A stretch of 14,411 nucleotides of DNA from Caryophanales bacterium UBA5729 (GCA_002419505.1 DIGF01000006.1:1-14411); one strand, 5' to 3'. Shown: positions 8,241-14,411, counted from the stretch's first letter. The notes: generated by a model from the sequence alone, not told the origin. A program made the numbers and translations.

Positions 8241-8308
8241 TTAAAGATTGGCATCAGATGTATTTTTTAAAAAAAACGCTAACTTCACATGGTTTTCTTT
8301 CCTCCTTT
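8241..8308 (-). promoter_or_regulatory. Protease leader with strong ribosome site followed by AUG-UGA (possible leader peptide)
   Basis: On the minus strand AAAGGAGG (8301-8308) is followed after 10 nt by ATG (8288-8290) and immediately TGA (8285-8287), a start-stop element. A GTG overlapping it (8286-8288) opens a 15-codon frame (MKLAFFLKNTSDANL, stop 8241-8243). Either would lie in the protease 5' leader, about 105 nt before its ATG, where a well-placed ribosome site without a gene needs an explanation. It may be a leader peptide, a ribosome-standby element or a gene remnant. Confidence 0.35.
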
Positions 8309-8321
8309 AGGAATTTTCTAT

Positions 8322-8327
8322 ATTATA
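8322..8327 (-). promoter_or_regulatory. Candidate -10 box for the protease leader transcript
   Basis: A perfect TATAAT on the minus strand, 14 nt upstream of the AAAGGAGG leader ribosome site. No good -35 box is seen at 17-18 bp (TTTTTA there; a TTGAAA lies too close), so the call rests on the -10 and its position. Confidence 0.35.
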
Positions 8328-8343
8328 ATTTTTAAAAATTTCA

Positions 8344-8384
8344 ATAAAAAAATAAAAATATGGCAAGCTGATGTTCACCATATT
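8344..8384 (-). terminator. Intrinsic terminator or leader attenuator upstream of the protease
   Basis: Minus-strand RNA would fold AAUAUGGUGA / UUGCCAUAUU (10 bp with two G-U pairs, 8-nt loop), directly followed by a long T-rich tract. The plus-strand version loses the wobble pairs and has no T tract, so the minus strand is the functional direction. It lies downstream of another terminator (8460-8484), so it may end a short separate RNA or attenuate transcription into the protease leader. Confidence 0.65.
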
Positions 8385-8459
8385 CTGCGCTTTATATAAT
8401 TATCATTTTTATCTTATCATTATTTGTCATTTTTTAATATAATTCATAAAAAAATAGTT

Positions 8460-8484
8460 AAAAAAATACTCACTAAATGTGAGT
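8460..8484 (-). terminator. Intrinsic terminator after the transporter remnant
   Basis: On the minus strand ACTCAC-ATTTA-GTGAGT is followed by ATTTTTTT. It begins 8 nt after the TAA of the transporter remnant and is probably that gene's original terminator. Confidence 0.75.
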
Positions 8485-8491
8485 AAAGTTT

Positions 8492-8638
8492 TTAAATATT
8501 AACGCCCAAAATCTTTTCAATCCCGATACCGATTAAAAATGATAATCCGGCAACACTTAAAGATATATTAGCCATCTGTAAGAATCTTTTCTTGAAGTTG
8601 AGGTTTTTCGCAATTGAGATGTAAAGATTAAAGACAAT
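8492..8638 (-). pseudogene. 3' remnant of a probable VIT/CCC1-type metal transporter
   Basis: Minus-strand frame ending at TAA 8492-8494 encodes about 48 residues that read like the last transmembrane hairpin of a VIT1/CCC1 family iron/manganese transporter (including FKKRFLQMANISLSVAGLSF, then LIGIGIEKILGVNI). No start codon with a ribosome site is present, and the frame is closed by TGA at 8690-8692 and TAG a little further upstream. The stretch 8639-8689 stays open only across a terminator hairpin. The bulk of the gene is missing, so it is a deletion remnant that still has its own terminator. Family assignment is from pattern memory and tentative. Confidence 0.45.
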
Positions 8639-8671
8639 GAAAATGCCTCCATTAAAGAAGGCATTTTCATT
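8636..8671 (-). terminator. Intrinsic terminator for the 98-aa gene
   Basis: The outer 12 bp are perfect (AATGAAAATGCC / GGCATTTTCATT). On the minus-strand RNA the stem extends to 15 bp with one U-G pair and a 6-nt loop, whereas on the plus strand the same position is a C-A mismatch, which favours the minus direction. It lies 72 nt after the stop at 8743. The T tail (TTTTCATT) is modest. Confidence 0.6.
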
Positions 8672-8742
8672 TCCTTGGAGAGGATCTTCTCAATCATGAC
8701 TGATTAAAAAGAATAGTATCTAACAAAAGTCTTGATGTTTTT

Positions 8743-9039
8743 TTAATATTTTGATGAAAGCCGGTATCTATTAACTTCAGAGTAACGATCAAATGCTTTG
8801 CTTTTAAAACCACCGATAACATGAGTGTTGATTATTTCAATTTCGCTATCTTCTGAAGGATACTGAAAGCCATCCAGTTCCACCGTTAGCAGATTATAAC
8901 ACTCACATTGGATCGTTGTTTTCCCATAATGAAAAAGTGCTTTGCCTAATTCTCTTTCTTCACGGGCAATAACATTTAGTCTTACCTCGACTTCGTGAAT
9001 TCTTTTACAGAAATCACATTCTACAGAAACCTTATACAT
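8743..9039 (-). CDS. Small Cys-containing hypothetical protein
   Basis: I do not recognise this 98-aa protein. It has CDFC (Cys8, Cys11) near the N-terminus and CEC (Cys45, Cys47), a spacing that could hold one zinc ion in a zinc-ribbon-like fold, with mixed charged and beta-prone sequence and no signal peptide or membrane segment, so it should be cytoplasmic. The start is supported by AAGGTGAG four nt before ATG, a TATAAT box at 9085-9090 about 46 nt upstream, and a terminator downstream (8636-8671). It is monocistronic and stands alone among remnants. Real gene likely; function unknown. Confidence 0.7.
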   Translation of the reverse strand: MYKVSVECDFCKRIHEVEVRLNVIAREERELGKALFHYGKTTIQCECYNLLTVELDGFQYPSEDSEIEIINTHVIGGFKSKAFDRYSEVNRYRLSSKY

Positions 9040-9084
9040 TCAGCTCACCTTCTTTTTTCGTCAACTTGAAGTTTCTTTATTAAA

Positions 9085-9090
9085 ATTATA
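9085..9090 (-). promoter_or_regulatory. Candidate -10 box of the 98-aa gene
   Basis: Minus-strand TATAAT about 46 nt upstream of the ATG at 9039. The -35 region (GAAGAA) is poor. Confidence 0.4.
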
Positions 9091-9283
9091 CTAATCCTAC
9101 TTGGGTTTTCTTCTTTTTAATCGAATTTTTGTTAAAAATGAAAGATATCGGTTTTAAGCTATTTTCTCGCGTTGTTTGCGTAGACTTGCCCAATTATACT
9201 TGAATTATAACCTAAGTTTAAAAATTATAAAACAGCGGATATGTCATATCTTTCCTTGCAATCAATATTTTCTTATTTATTAT

Positions 9284-9391
9284 TTGGCAATTATCTTTTA
9301 GATAGTGATATACCCAAGTATTGATACTGTAATAAAAATCTGTTATCACCTGAATCTAAAATTAGAACTTACATCAAAAACAAAAACTCCT
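9284..9391 (+). pseudogene. Probable remnant of an antitoxin-type HTH (XRE/HigA-like) gene
   Basis: The plus-strand frame reads YPSIDTVIKICYHLNLKLEL, which resembles the end of XRE-type HTH domains of HigA-like antitoxins (pattern PSxDTLIKIxxALxLKLEL). Upstream in the same frame LAIIF-stop-IVI aligns position by position with the expected (L/I)(S/A)RIENGKV, interrupted by TAG at 9299-9301. No start with a ribosome site and no intact recognition helix are seen. From about 9392 to 9601 the frame continues as low-complexity sequence that I do not count as a gene. Confidence 0.35.
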
Positions 9392-9465
9392 ATCCGTTGG
9401 CATGATAATTTGTTAACCTTTGATTCATCTTTATTAGGTAGTTTGTTATTTTTATTTATTAAAGT

Positions 9466-9487
9466 AAGTTTCATAAATATGAAACTT
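9466..9487. repeat. Inverted repeat upstream of the membrane HTH regulator
   Basis: Perfect 9-nt arms AAGTTTCAT / ATGAAACTT around AAAT, followed on the plus strand by TTTTG. It could be a weak plus-strand terminator of the decayed HTH locus or an operator for a regulator dimer; it lies about 110 bp upstream of the promoter at 9594. Confidence 0.4.
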
Positions 9488-9593
9488 TTGTTAATCAAGA
9501 CTAAACAAAACCCATTAAATCTAGAATTTTTTGAGAAAAGCTCGGTGAAAACCTTGCCATTTTTGTTTTTCAATGATTACTTTCTCAAGCTCA

Positions 9594-9602
9594 TGATATA
9601 AT
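9594..9602 (+). promoter_or_regulatory. Extended -10 promoter of the membrane HTH regulator
   Basis: TGATATAAT is a perfect extended -10 element (TGnTATAAT). The -35 region at normal spacing is weak (TGATTA), as often with extended -10 promoters. Transcription would start near 9609, which leaves an upstream in-frame ATG at 9614 almost at the RNA 5' end and favours the ATG at 9626. Confidence 0.65.
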
Positions 9603-9625
9603 ATTTATGCGAAATGGAGTTTAAC

Positions 9626-10576
9626 ATGAATAATAACATTGGATTAAACATCAAAAAATTACGGTTAGATAACAATCTTTCCCAAAAAGAATTTGGAAAG
9701 ATTTTTCATGTGACTAACTCAACTGTCAGTTATTGGGAAAAAGGTGAAAGAGAGATTAATCACGACACCTTAAGAGAGATTGCTAGTTATTTCAACGTTT
9801 CTCTCGATTCGATTTATGGCAATGACAGTCTAATCAATAATGATCATCAAGCAATCTATAAAGAAGTAAAACTTTATGACTTTTTACATGAAACAAGTAA
9901 AATAAGTCTTTATTTAAGGTTAGCTTATATCTTCTTGCCCGTTGTCTTAAACTTGATTTTCGCTAAAGGAAGTATCGTAATTTTCATCTTGTTTGTCTTA
10001 GCTAGTTTTGCTTTTTTAATCTATGATTTATATTATCTGTTTATCGCTCCTAGTAAACACATTAGAAGTTATAACCTGAGAATGAATAAAGATTTTCAAT
10101 ACGTCAGTTCTTTAGATAATAAAAAGAATAAGAGTATAAATCTTTTAGGATTAATCACAATAATCATTTTGGTAATTACTAGTTGGTTTATTTATCCTTT
10201 TGTTTATTATGTCTTTTTTGAGACAACTGGAGATGTAAATATTCTCAATGAAGTTGGTTATATAATTATTTTTATGACTTTAGTTCATTTTGCCTTAGTC
10301 TTTGTGGAAATTAAGAATAAGGAATATAAAGGTGATTTAAATTTTAAATCAAGAAATTTAAGATTTAATTACTTCTTTAATAAGTTAGCGTTTATTTCCA
10401 GTTATGTAATTTACATTTATGTTTTTATGAGTGTCAGTTTTTATGGGAGAAACTACTTCGCTCATGAGTTACTTTATGTTTTGTTAATCTATTTACCGAT
10501 ACTATTATTTTTTAGTTATTCAAGATTTCATGCTAAGATGAGTTATTATGCCAGCCTTGATATTGAAGTGATTTAA
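9626..10576 (+). CDS. XRE-family transcriptional regulator with C-terminal membrane domain
   Basis: Membrane-bound one-component regulator of 316 aa. Residues about 4-63 form an XRE/Cro-type HTH (IGLNIKKLRLDNNLSQKEFG, recognition region NSTVSYWEKGER, then LREIASYFNVSLDSIYG). A linker follows, then about five or six hydrophobic segments (roughly 94-112, 115-140, 173-198, 210-228, 250-270, 280-298). No ligand-binding or enzyme motif is seen, so the signal and target are unknown. I chose the ATG at 9626 because GGAG (9616-9619) is 6 nt upstream; an in-frame ATG at 9614 would add four residues but has no ribosome site and almost no leader. The NERD gene lies 115 bp downstream on the same strand with its own ribosome site and possibly shared transcription. 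Confidence 0.88.
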   Translation: MNNNIGLNIKKLRLDNNLSQKEFGKIFHVTNSTVSYWEKGEREINHDTLREIASYFNVSLDSIYGNDSLINNDHQAIYKEVKLYDFLHETSKISLYLRLAYIFLPVVLNLIFAKGSIVIFILFVLASFAFLIYDLYYLFIAPSKHIRSYNLRMNKDFQYVSSLDNKKNKSINLLGLITIIILVITSWFIYPFVYYVFFETTGDVNILNEVGYIIIFMTLVHFALVFVEIKNKEYKGDLNFKSRNLRFNYFFNKLAFISSYVIYIYVFMSVSFYGRNYFAHELLYVLLIYLPILLFFSYSRFHAKMSYYASLDIEVI

Positions 10577-10634
10577 AATTAATGATTTGACAAATTGTTG
10601 AATTTCTTGACTCTTGAAGAAAATCACTTTTTTT
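10566..10634 (+). terminator. Possible terminator at the end of the HTH regulator gene
   Basis: AAGTGATTT (10566-10574, overlapping the stop codon) pairs with AAATCACTT (10621-10629), followed by a T run. The loop of 46 nt is long and contains only short internal stems, so efficiency is uncertain and read-through into the NERD gene is plausible. Confidence 0.35.
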
Positions 10635-10691
10635 ATTGAAAACTTAGGATTAAAATGTGGTGAATAAAAATATATTTTAAAGGAGAAAGCC

Positions 10692-11327
10692 ATGCCATAT
10701 TTAGTCATTGCAGGAATTATTGTCATAACTTTGTTATTTTTTAAAAGCGCAACAGGAAAAGGTATTTTAGGAGAGTTGGATGTAAGAGTCGTTTTAGGCA
10801 GCAACAAAGAAAAGAAAAATAAGTATGTCGTCAACAATTTAACTTTTTTCGATGGGAAAAAGTCAGTTCAGATTGATCATATCTTAATTAATCCTCAGGG
10901 GATTCATGTGATTGAAACTAAGAATTATGCCGGAAGAATCTATGGGCGCGAACAAGATGAGGAATGGACTCAAGTTTTAGCTTATGGAAAAGTTAAGAAT
11001 AAGTTTTATAATCCCGTCAGGCAGAATGCTGGTCATATTTATGCACTTAAACAGGTATTAAATTTAGATTATAATTATTATTCTTATGTGGTCTTCACAA
11101 AAAAAGCCGAACTAAAAGTTAGTTCGACTAATACCTTAGTTCTTCCTTCATATTTATTAAGAAGGAATATTAATAAAAGAGCAACTGATAAAGTATTAAA
11201 ATCAGAAGAGGTTGTTTTTATCTATAATAAATTATTAGATTTAAAGAAAGGTAATACGATTACTAAAAGAGAACATGTTAGAAGTATTAATGAAAGAATT
11301 GCTAGGAGAAATAATGAGAAGAATTAA
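10692..11327 (+). CDS. Membrane-tethered NERD-domain protein
   Basis: Predicted nuclease-related protein of 211 aa. One N-terminal membrane helix (about 3-17) anchors it; the NERD domain (PD-(D/E)xK-like, Pfam NERD family) follows at about 22-125. Visible family positions are GELD (Gly27-Glu28), QIDHIL (Asp62), IETKNYAG (Glu75, Lys77) and the downstream NPVRQN motif (108-112), so the putative D...ExK catalytic core is intact. The last 60 residues are basic and charged. AAAGGAG (10679-10685) before ATG fixes the start. NERD domains are proposed to process nucleic acids; activity is rarely shown, and the standalone membrane form has no settled role. It follows the membrane HTH regulator on the same strand and is convergent with the nuclease operon. 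Confidence 0.88.
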   Translation: MPYLVIAGIIVITLLFFKSATGKGILGELDVRVVLGSNKEKKNKYVVNNLTFFDGKKSVQIDHILINPQGIHVIETKNYAGRIYGREQDEEWTQVLAYGKVKNKFYNPVRQNAGHIYALKQVLNLDYNYYSYVVFTKKAELKVSSTNTLVLPSYLLRRNINKRATDKVLKSEEVVFIYNKLLDLKKGNTITKREHVRSINERIARRNNEKN

Positions 11328-11330
11328 AAA

Positions 11331-11356
11331 AAAGCAGAGAAAATTTTCTCTGCTTT
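11331..11356. terminator. Bidirectional terminator between NERD and lipoprotein genes
   Basis: A perfect 26-nt palindrome with GCAGAG / CTCTGC at its GC core, lying in the 33-bp gap between two convergent genes. On the minus strand it is followed by eight T, a strong terminator for the nuclease operon; on the plus strand by TTT-AAATTT, weaker. Confidence 0.88.
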
Positions 11357-11360
11357 AAAT

Positions 11361-12017
11361 TTAATCATTAAGAATTACGTTAATTGCGGTTATTAAAGTA
11401 TCACTTTCATTATAGGTGATAGCTATCATAAAAATAACATTTGTTCGATCAGGGTTTTCTGTAATTTTATCATCAAAGAATTCATGATTAATCGTTAGGG
11501 TCCTGTTATTGAAACTGTATTGATTAGTCTCAATACCTCCAGTTGTTGAGATAGAGGAAATGCCCTTACCAAAGGTTTCGATGATAACTTCAACATCTTG
11601 ATTTTCTTGATAATTAATGTTATTGGTGCCGATGATATAAGGCTTAAAATCATTAACTAATTCTAAAGAGATGTTAACATAACCCAAGGTTGTTAGAACT
11701 CTTAAATTATAATTTCCTGGAGCTAAACTGTTTAAGTAAGCATGATTAATAAAGATCTTGTTGCTGGTAGAACTAAGATTACTTACAGCTATTTCATTAC
11801 CATCTACCTTAAATTCATATAAGTTAAGAGTACTGCTTGTTTCAATAAAAGGGTCATGATCAACATTAACATTATGATATAAATTTAGGGTTAAATAGTC
11901 TTCAGTAATATATCCGCTATCAGTAGTTGGTAAAGTTGTTGTGGTTGTGGTAGTAGTATTAGAATTACAACCTTGTAATAATATTACTAACATTAAGATT
12001 AACAATATTTTTTTCAT
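11361..12017 (-). CDS. Thr-rich linker lipoprotein downstream of the secreted nuclease
   Basis: Predicted surface lipoprotein, 218 aa. Residues 1-16 are a lipoprotein signal peptide (MKKILLILMLVILLQG) ending at Cys17; Gln at -2 is unusual but tolerated in such lineages. Next comes an NSN plus eight consecutive Thr, then LPTTD, and a beta-rich domain (about 40-218) that I do not recognise; it may be one or two Ig-like sandwiches. Its start is 3 nt after the stop of the nuclease gene, and its GGAGG (12026-12030) lies in the last codons of that gene, so the two are almost certainly cotranscribed and coupled. The start CN.NTT...LPTTD resembles that of the lipoprotein after the protease. Function unknown; a partner or anchor for the nuclease is an inference. 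Confidence 0.85.
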   Translation of the reverse strand: MKKILLILMLVILLQGCNSNTTTTTTTTLPTTDSGYITEDYLTLNLYHNVNVDHDPFIETSSTLNLYEFKVDGNEIAVSNLSSTSNKIFINHAYLNSLAPGNYNLRVLTTLGYVNISLELVNDFKPYIIGTNNINYQENQDVEVIIETFGKGISSISTTGGIETNQYSFNNRTLTINHEFFDDKITENPDRTNVIFMIAITYNESDTLITAINVILND

Positions 12018-12020
12018 ATT

Positions 12021-14411
12021 TTAAGCCTCCGGAATTTTATCATGATCAAACCAAATCAGTTCAACAAAATGCGGATAATCGACAAATGGATTACGATTAT
12101 TCTGATAAGAGTATATCACATTATTACGATTAATTTCAAAACTATCTGGTAAATCTTGATAATGGAATTCTATAAAAGCAGAAAGCAGTCCTAAATCGGT
12201 ATGATCGAAGTGATAAGTATCAGAATTAATCATCTGGGTTAAATCATCAGTTAGATTCAACCAATCATACATAACACTCATATAAAATGTTGATCTAGCA
12301 ACATCTCCTACGTCACTTCTACTATCTACTCGATTATAATCAGGATACCAATATGTTCCATTTTCATAATCAAAGAACAGATTACCTCGACTTGAATTGA
12401 TACTAGCGTTGATTGGTCTTAAGTTATGCGCATCACTTGCGGCGTTTCTTCCCGTTTCAGAAACCCTTAAAATTCCTAATCTTGAATTTGGCCAGATATG
12501 TTCTCGGTCCCATTCTCTAGCCGGATCCCAAGCTCCAACGACACTTTGTCCAGTATAGATATGGATAACATTACTTGAGTTATTCGGATCACGATCAGTA
12601 ACTTCCAAGATACTTTTAATTTCAGTATAGCTTGGCATGCTGATGTTAATCCATAAAATTTCTCTTAAAGCAAGCATTAACTCTTCGCCATATAAACCTG
12701 AAACCGAACTATAATAACCATTATAATCATTTAAAGTTAAATCTAGTAAAGATTTATCTTTCAATACAGCAATCTCTTTTCGATATTCAGCTGCTGTTCC
12801 ATTGCTGTCAGTAGCTGTATAGGTAATTAAATAAGATCCTCTTACATTAGTATCAACACTACCATTAATAGCACAACTTACTTCTCCCGCTATTGCATCT
12901 GTAGCTGTACAAATATTAGGATTCCAAGTGTCACCTAATTGATAAACATCACTTAATTCTTGATCAAGTGTAAAGGTTAATATGTTACTTTCATGATTAT
13001 ATAATGGATATCCAACAAAGTTATTATAAGTATATATTTTGATATCATCGATATTAATCTTAGCATTTGTTTGAGTTCCTACTCCAAGATTAACAAATCG
13101 AAAATAAAAGTCTGTGTTTTCATCAATATTGTAATTCATCCATAAGGTTAATAAATCCATATCATATTCAAAATAAGCTGAACCTGATAAAGGTGTATCT
13201 AAATCAACTAGATTATGCCAAGATAATCCATTAGTTGAAAACTGCATTCTTAGTGTTGAAGCTGCTTCTGTACCAAATGTTTCAAAAAAGAACGAAACCT
13301 TTGAAGGATTATTAACACTAAATTTTGTGGAGATAAAACCGCCATTATCAAGTTTAAACGATCTAGTTCCATTAATGACAGTCGATGTTTCAACTAATGA
13401 TTGGTAAGAAAACCAAGTACGACTCGATGTTGTAAAATCACCTAAAGCATAACTTGATTTTGAGGCGTCTTCAAAACCTGTTGAATAGAATAATGTTCCT
13501 TCTTCTTGATAAATGGCTCTTAATTGATGAACATCATTAACATAAAAAGTAGTTACTTGTTCATAAGAAAATACATGTTCTGTTTTTAAGTCTTTCCAAT
13601 ATAAGAATTCATAGCCAATTACCGAATCAGCGGTTAAAGTAACTTCTTCATTATATTCATAAGGTCCATCGTTAGAAATACTCACATATTGATTGTTAAT
13701 ATTAGCATCATAGATTACATCCAATTGTTGACCAGAGCCATCAACATATACCGCCTTAAGGAAAGTATCATTATTGATGTAGAAACTGTAATTTGGTGAG
13801 TAGCTGATAGTGTTTCCTGTAACGTAATCTTCCCAGTGAGAGAAACTAAGAGTAGCATGATTTCCCGCAGTAACTGTAAGTTGAGTATTTGGTTGGTAAA
13901 ACGGTCCTACGACAGATACACTTATATCAACATTTTCATCGCTGATTAATTGAAGTAGATATCCATCAAAAACTGATTCTTCAATAATATGTTTAATACT
14001 AACATCATAAACACCAATATTACCAGTGGTTTTTGTAAATGTCATTCTCACTTTAGTAACATCTAAATCAGTTATGGTGAAGGAAATAGTATGGATTGAA
14101 TTATTTAAGATGTTAGTCTCTGTATGGATGACATTTCCTAACTGATCAGTAAAGGTTAAAGTTCCACCATCACCACTTAAGGAATTTCCTTTTATTGTTA
14201 CTGTGAAAATTGCTGGCTTTAGCAATTCAAAAGCTGAAGTCTGTATGTAGTCTCCTGTACTGTCTAATCTCGATGATTTATCAGCATACATTGCACCTGT
14301 GCCACTAAAAACCCAGCCTGCAGGAGCAACATTATTAAGATTTGTTAAATCTTGATATAATACCAATTCTTCAATTTCTTGTTCTTCGCTATAAACAACT
14401 AATAATTCATT
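12021..14411 (-). CDS. Secreted multidomain endonuclease I (5' end outside window)
   Basis: Extracellular DNase/RNase of the endonuclease I family (EndA/NucM/BsnA type, beta-beta-alpha-metal fold). The frame is open to the window edge, giving 796 visible codons; a TTG at 14364-14366 is not a credible start because it has no signal peptide or ribosome site. Counting from that TTG as residue 1: jelly-roll-like module (1-127), two divergent InlB-type repeats (about 143-208 and 215-287), a second jelly-roll module (about 290-449), a DUF5011-like domain (about 462-536) with Cys486 and Cys498 possibly disulfide-bonded, and the nuclease (about 540-771). Catalytic marks: WDREHIWPNS (Glu622, His623), SDAHNLRP, INSSRGN (Asn657, likely metal ligand), GDVARSTFYM and the final NRNPFVDYPHFVELIW. 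All key residues are present, so it should be active. Nucleotide scavenging or extracellular DNA breakdown is the likely role. Confidence 0.93.
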   Translation of the reverse strand, partial: NELLVVYSEEQEIEELVLYQDLTNLNNVAPAGWVFSGTGAMYADKSSRLDSTGDYIQTSAFELLKPAIFTVTIKGNSLSGDGGTLTFTDQLGNVIHTETNILNNSIHTISFTITDLDVTKVRMTFTKTTGNIGVYDVSIKHIIEESVFDGYLLQLISDENVDISVSVVGPFYQPNTQLTVTAGNHATLSFSHWEDYVTGNTISYSPNYSFYINNDTFLKAVYVDGSGQQLDVIYDANINNQYVSISNDGPYEYNEEVTLTADSVIGYEFLYWKDLKTEHVFSYEQVTTFYVNDVHQLRAIYQEEGTLFYSTGFEDASKSSYALGDFTTSSRTWFSYQSLVETSTVINGTRSFKLDNGGFISTKFSVNNPSKVSFFFETFGTEAASTLRMQFSTNGLSWHNLVDLDTPLSGSAYFEYDMDLLTLWMNYNIDENTDFYFRFVNLGVGTQTNAKINIDDIKIYTYNNFVGYPLYNHESNILTFTLDQELSDVYQLGDTWNPNICTATDAIAGEVSCAINGSVDTNVRGSYLITYTATDSNGTAAEYRKEIAVLKDKSLLDLTLNDYNGYYSSVSGLYGEELMLALREILWINISMPSYTEIKSILEVTDRDPNNSSNVIHIYTGQSVVGAWDPAREWDREHIWPNSRLGILRVSETGRNAASDAHNLRPINASINSSRGNLFFDYENGTYWYPDYNRVDSRSDVGDVARSTFYMSVMYDWLNLTDDLTQMINSDTYHFDHTDLGLLSAFIEFHYQDLPDSFEINRNNVIYSYQNNRNPFVDYPHFVELIWFDHDKIPEA

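Larger units (their letters stand above)
8181..8742. other. 562-bp gap without an intact gene
   Basis: It contains, from high to low coordinates (minus direction), a terminator hairpin, the transporter remnant, that remnant's terminator, a short promoter-like region (8385-8459), a second hairpin with T tract, a TATAAT box, the leader ribosome site with start-stop, and the palindrome at the protease ribosome site. Confidence 0.7.
9040..9625. other. 586-bp gap without an intact gene
   Basis: Very AT-rich. It holds the -10 box of the 98-aa gene, the HTH remnant (9284-9391), an inverted repeat (9466-9487) and the extended -10 promoter of the membrane HTH gene. The part 9120-9280 shows nothing I can name. 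Confidence 0.6.

Noticed and set aside
9192..9229. Three AATTATA heptamers at 9192, 9203 and 9223
   Set aside because: The spacing is close to helical turns, but the region is so AT-rich that chance copies are expected and no promoter is properly placed.
9346..9573. 75-codon minus-strand frame in the gap before the membrane HTH gene
   Set aside because: Low-complexity basic sequence with no ribosome site; it overlaps the more convincing plus-strand HTH remnant.
9614..9625. In-frame ATG at 9614 as start of the membrane HTH gene
   Set aside because: It lies about 5 nt from the predicted transcription start and lacks a ribosome site, whereas the ATG at 9626 has GGAG at good spacing.
10520..10837. 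105-codon minus-strand frame spanning the HTH-NERD junction
   Set aside because: Antisense to two well-supported genes, with no ribosome site or family features.
14364..14366. TTG as start of the endonuclease gene
   Set aside because: The frame stays open to the window edge and a secreted protein should begin with a signal peptide, which is absent here; the true start is beyond 14411.
1..14411. Use of the UGA=Trp code as in many Mollicutes
   Set aside because: Trp codons checked are TGG, no gene is interrupted by in-frame TGA, and all genes end in TAA; the standard bacterial code explains everything.

Overview
This AT-rich window most likely comes from a low-GC Firmicutes/Mollicutes-type bacterium, perhaps an Acholeplasma-, Izemoplasma- or Haloplasma-like lineage. 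The signs are Thr-rich lipoprotein linkers right after the lipobox Cys, BspA-type leucine-rich repeats and InlB-like repeats on secreted proteins, T-rich terminators, and no LPXTG anchor. All seven genes end in TAA and all Trp codons I checked are TGG, so the standard bacterial code fits and UGA=Trp does not. The taxon is an inference from style.

Layout. (1) Positions 67-8180, minus strand: a two-gene unit. A giant secreted subtilisin-like protease (2503 aa) carries InlB-like repeats, two BspA leucine-rich blocks, a seven-unit RCC1 propeller and two Cry22Aa/DUF5011-type Ig-like domains. A 200-aa lipoprotein built almost only of the same Ig-like domain follows, its start overlapping the protease stop by one base. 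(2) Positions 8181-9625: a mostly non-coding stretch with the protease leader (promoter-like box, strong ribosome site followed at once by AUG-UGA, hairpins), three minus-strand terminators, the 3' remnant of a probable VIT/CCC1-type metal transporter, one small Cys-containing gene (8743-9039), and a likely remnant of an antitoxin-type HTH gene. (3) Positions 9626-11327, plus strand: an XRE-family regulator with a membrane domain, then a membrane-tethered NERD-domain protein. (4) Positions 11361-14411, minus strand: a second secreted unit, a large multidomain endonuclease I (5' end outside the window) followed 3 nt later by a Thr-rich lipoprotein. A 26-nt perfect palindrome separates it from the convergent NERD gene.

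Together the window looks like a surface/secretome region. Two bicistronic units each pair a large extracellular hydrolase (protease, nuclease) with a small downstream lipoprotein under apparent translational coupling, and the same Ig-like module recurs in three of these four proteins. This suggests nutrient scavenging or host/matrix interaction, with the lipoproteins possibly holding or assisting the enzymes at the membrane; that last point is inference. No CRISPR array, tRNA, rRNA, insertion sequence or prophage was seen.
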